From positions 1-40,023 of the forward strand of contig JAKFUG010000024.1 in NCBI GenBank assembly GCA_021732785.1: a DNA stretch of 40,023 bases, written 5' to 3'. The DNA is from Planctomycetaceae bacterium (GTDB taxonomy: Bacteria; Planctomycetota; Planctomycetia; Planctomycetales; Planctomycetaceae). Position 1 is the stretch's first letter. Each line of letters begins with the position of its first letter. Both the position numbers and the translations under genes were made by a program. Positions 39,122 through 40,023 of the stretch are shown here, piece by piece. The notes beneath the pieces were generated by a model. The model made no database searches and had not been told where the DNA came from. It was given only the letters and a program-made list of their open reading frames with translations.

Positions 39122-40023
39122 ATGCCGGATACCGATTTGAAGATCTCCTTTTCGACGCTCGCGTGTCCCGACTGGTCATGGTTCGATGTGCTTGAGCACG
39201 GCCCGGCGTACGGTTACCAGGGCGTGGAGATTCGGCTGCTTGCACGCGAGACGAACCTGTTGCAGGTTCCCGATCTGGCGGCATCGCATCGATCGAAACG
39301 GCGGCAGGAACTGAACGATGCCGGCTTCGCAGTCGCCGGGTTGGCGTCCTCGGTGCGGTTCGATGGACGCGAGGCATCCGAGCGCGCGCACCAACTCGAA
39401 CAAGGTCGCCGATACATCGAACTCGCCGCCGATCTCGGAGCCGAGTTCATTCGTGTGTTCGGTGACCTTCTTCCCGAACAACCGATTGCCCGCGAAGCGG
39501 TGATGCAGCAGGTCGCCGATGGTTTACGCATCCTCGGCGAAGCGGCGCAACCGCTGGGCGTGCAGATTCTGCTGGAAACGCACGGTGACTTTTCCGCATC
39601 GCCGCCGGCCGCCGAGGTGATGCGCCGCGTCAATCATCCACACGTCGGTCTCGTGTGGGACACCCATCATCCGTGGCGTTTCTTCGATGAACCGCTCGCC
39701 GAAACCTGGCAACGGCTACGTCCGTGGTCCCGGCACACGCACTGGAAAGACAGCGTCCGCGTCCTCGAACCGCAGCCCACATCGGTCGAAGCGGTTGCCG
39801 CCGCACAAGCCGCGTCGGCACTTATGGGTGGGCATCGGCACGCCGACTACGTGCTCTTCCTCGGCGGCGAATTCCCGGCGCACGAATGCCTGCGACTGCT
39901 CCGCGAAAGTGGCTACACCGGTTGGTACTCCCTCGAATGGGAAAAAATGTGGCACCCGGATCTCGCCGCACCGGAAATCGCGCTGCCGCTCTTTCCGAAG
40001 AAAATGCGCGAACTTGCCGCCTG
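39122..40023 (+). CDS. Sugar phosphate isomerase/epimerase-like TIM barrel (runs off the right edge)
   Basis: At least 300 codons from ATG 39122 (MPDTDLKISFSTLACPDW) to the window edge; the last two bases are TG, probably a stop just outside, so the protein is essentially complete. It belongs to the xylose-isomerase-like/AP-endonuclease-2 TIM-barrel superfamily. The metal ligands expected for this family are visible: Glu in LLETHGDF, Asp in VWDTHHPW, His in THWKDS and Glu in YSLEWEKMW. The N-terminal YGYQGVEIRL matches the family GYDGVEL motif. Such enzymes isomerise or epimerise ketoses and inositols. It lies 52 nt after the DUF1501 stop, which suggests linkage to the carbohydrate-related cluster. 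The substrate is unknown. Confidence 0.85.
   Translation, partial: MPDTDLKISFSTLACPDWSWFDVLEHGPAYGYQGVEIRLLARETNLLQVPDLAASHRSKRRQELNDAGFAVAGLASSVRFDGREASERAHQLEQGRRYIELAADLGAEFIRVFGDLLPEQPIAREAVMQQVADGLRILGEAAQPLGVQILLETHGDFSASPPAAEVMRRVNHPHVGLVWDTHHPWRFFDEPLAETWQRLRPWSRHTHWKDSVRVLEPQPTSVEAVAAAQAASALMGGHRHADYVLFLGGEFPAHECLRLLRESGYTGWYSLEWEKMWHPDLAAPEIALPLFPKKMRELAA

Noticed and set aside
1-40023. CRISPR arrays, tRNA genes, transposase genes, prophage genes
   Set aside because: No regularly spaced direct repeats, no cloverleaf-like tRNA sequence, and no transposase, integrase or phage structural protein were recognised. The repeats found are hairpins, not CRISPR units.

Overview
This 40 kb window is chromosomal DNA of a planctomycete (phylum Planctomycetota), probably of the order Planctomycetales. 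GC content is high, judged by eye at about 60%. The assignment rests on a gene set typical of that phylum: a PSD1/DUF1549/DUF1553 cytochrome-type protein (33758-36862) with a DUF1501 Tat-exported partner (37594-39069), a BBP7-like outer-membrane beta-barrel protein, TadE/TadE/TadG-like surface proteins, tiny Pro/Ala-rich lipoproteins, and many hairpin repeats between genes. The species cannot be named from what is visible.

Layout. Positions 1-213 look like the leader of an rRNA operon read leftward: promoter, boxB-like hairpin and boxA. The 16S gene itself would lie beyond the left edge. Next come two paralogous small lipoproteins (354-1005), a fold-type III PLP enzyme (1139-2239), mutY and ppk1 on the minus strand (2245-5716), and an unknown polytopic membrane protein (6271-8037). 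A long minus-strand run (8234-16982) reads, in transcription order, dabA, a NuoL-like dabB, a second degenerate NuoM/N-like subunit, tilS and an MFS transporter. The first four are joined by a 2-nt gap and two ATGA overlaps. Then follow a HEAT-repeat protein and a beta-barrel porin (17330-20449), a PAS-GAF-receiver signalling protein without a kinase domain, prs, and an orphan fliN with three FliM-type N-terminal motifs (20585-24382). A TadE-TadE-TadG-like operon lies at 24686-27703. After it come a class V aminotransferase, a phosphatase of the RsbU/SpoIIE type with a dead receiver domain, a Tat-exported ceramidase-like protein, a DUF58 protein and a small membrane protein. The right end is a PSD1 / nucleotidyltransferase-like / DUF1501 / sugar-phosphate isomerase-like cluster that runs off the window.

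How the genes work together. The clearest functional unit is the DAB-type inorganic-carbon system. DabA retains the carbonic-anhydrase-like zinc ligand pattern and is encoded with two proton-antiporter-like membrane proteins where one is usual. The PSD1-DUF1501 pair is the classic planctomycete duo, here split by a divergent nucleotidyltransferase-like gene next to a hairpin repeat.

The most notable non-coding feature is a set of repeat families with inverted termini. One family has the core GTCGGGGC-N4-GCCCCGAC and occurs as five hairpins at three intergenic loci. Three further inverted-repeat elements (5895-6024, 24411-24484, 36871-36948) occur once each here. All calls were made by reading the sequence; no searches were run.
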